From NCBI RefSeq assembly GCF_019966595.1, contig NZ_JAINFJ010000002.1, positions 579,330-643,329 on the forward strand: DNA of 64,000 nt, in the 5' to 3' direction. A program made the translations under genes and the position numbers. Positions 63,802 through 64,000 of this stretch are shown piece by piece; within the stretch, counting starts at the first letter, position 1; each line of letters begins with the position of its first letter. This DNA is from Oricola indica. Its GTDB lineage: Bacteria; Pseudomonadota; Alphaproteobacteria; Rhizobiales; Rhizobiaceae. The notes under the pieces were generated by a model. The model was not told the DNA's origin. It saw nothing but the letters and a program-made list of their open reading frames with translations, and searched no databases.

Positions 63802-64000
63802 GGCTTTTTGTTCGTGTCGAGCAGTTCGAGGAACAGCGCGCAATGATCGAGATCGGCGCCGCCGAGTTCGTCGCATAGCCGCGCAAAACGGGCGAACAGC
63901 ATGTCGCCCATCGGCAGCGCCAGGCCGAGCGTTTCCGCCTCGTCCAGGATATTTCGAAAGTCCTTGCGATGCAGCGCGGCGCGCCCGCGCGGCGCGAAAT
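63798..64000 (-). CDS. Beta-hydroxyacid (3-hydroxyisobutyrate-type) dehydrogenase, C-terminal fragment
   Basis: Partial; the N-terminus lies outside the window. About 66 codons end in a TAG at 63800-63798. The visible helix-rich tail (HRKDFRNILDEAETLGLALP, then FARFARLCDELGGADLDHCA) matches the C-terminal domain of the HIBADH/tartronate semialdehyde reductase family. The NAD-binding domain is not visible, so the substrate cannot be told. Confidence 0.75.
   Translation of the reverse strand, partial: FAPRGRAALHRKDFRNILDEAETLGLALPMGDMLFARFARLCDELGGADLDHCALFLELLDTNKKP

Overview
The window looks like chromosomal DNA of a high-G+C alphaproteobacterium, most likely a member of the Hyphomicrobiales (Rhizobiales). 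The evidence is the gene order rpmH-rnpA-yidC-engB-argB-HAD hydrolase-dapD-dapE-truA-fmt-def-rmuC, a complete Sinorhizobium-type alpha-glucoside locus (aglR-aglEFGAK), the block dnaX-SRP RNA-HIT-nudC, and two promoters that match the alphaproteobacterial general stress response consensus (GGAAC-N16/17-CGTT). No genus can be fixed from the sequence alone.

Layout. Positions 1-1264 hold a truncated, unusual sugar-type regulator: a DeoR helix-turn-helix joined to periplasmic-binding-protein-like sequence, with two copies of a 25-bp operator-like repeat 104 bp apart. Positions 1387-2440 are an AT-richer scar with pieces of IS3-family transposases, ending at the 3' end of a tRNA-Arg(ACG) gene. From 2441 the DNA is ordinary chromosome: histidine kinase, FAD disulfide oxidoreductase and TVP38 protein (minus strand), then rpmH-rnpA-yidC. 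Positions 9.2-13.9 kb form an envelope-stress module: two fasciclin (FAS1) genes, Tat-exported MsrB, an RskA-like anti-sigma factor and a SigK-like ECF sigma factor; both FAS1 genes carry the same GAAAC-N17-CGTC promoter. Then come argB, a MerR/CMD pair with a classical 19-bp-spacer MerR promoter, a HAD hydrolase, DUF817, an EF-hand protein, a LOG protein and the dapD-dapE group, followed by truA, fmt, def and rmuC.

Positions 28-38 kb carry an orphan PhnD-like protein, a fatty-acid desaturase divergent from an XRE regulator, mltB, recR, ybaB and dnaX. The usual dnaX-ybaB-recR neighbourhood is split here by a GNAT gene, a DMT exporter and a two-gene membrane module that starts with a 24-codon peptide gene. 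Positions 38.1-46.6 kb hold the SRP RNA, HIT, nudC, DUF924, an unknown 474-aa protein, fadD behind a putative operator cluster, an ABC-F ATPase and a Tat-exported metallo-hydrolase. Positions 46.8-55.2 kb hold pgi, small membrane or regulatory genes, a sugar-acid-type dehydratase, an alpha/beta hydrolase, an HxlR/NTF2-like pair and a PBP4-type peptidase.

Positions 55.3-63.3 kb are the alpha-glucoside uptake and hydrolysis operon, with its LacI-type regulator divergently transcribed and two LacI-type palindromes between them. The window ends with a DUF3307 membrane protein and the C-terminus of a beta-hydroxyacid dehydrogenase. No CRISPR array, prophage, toxin-antitoxin system or biosynthetic cluster was seen.
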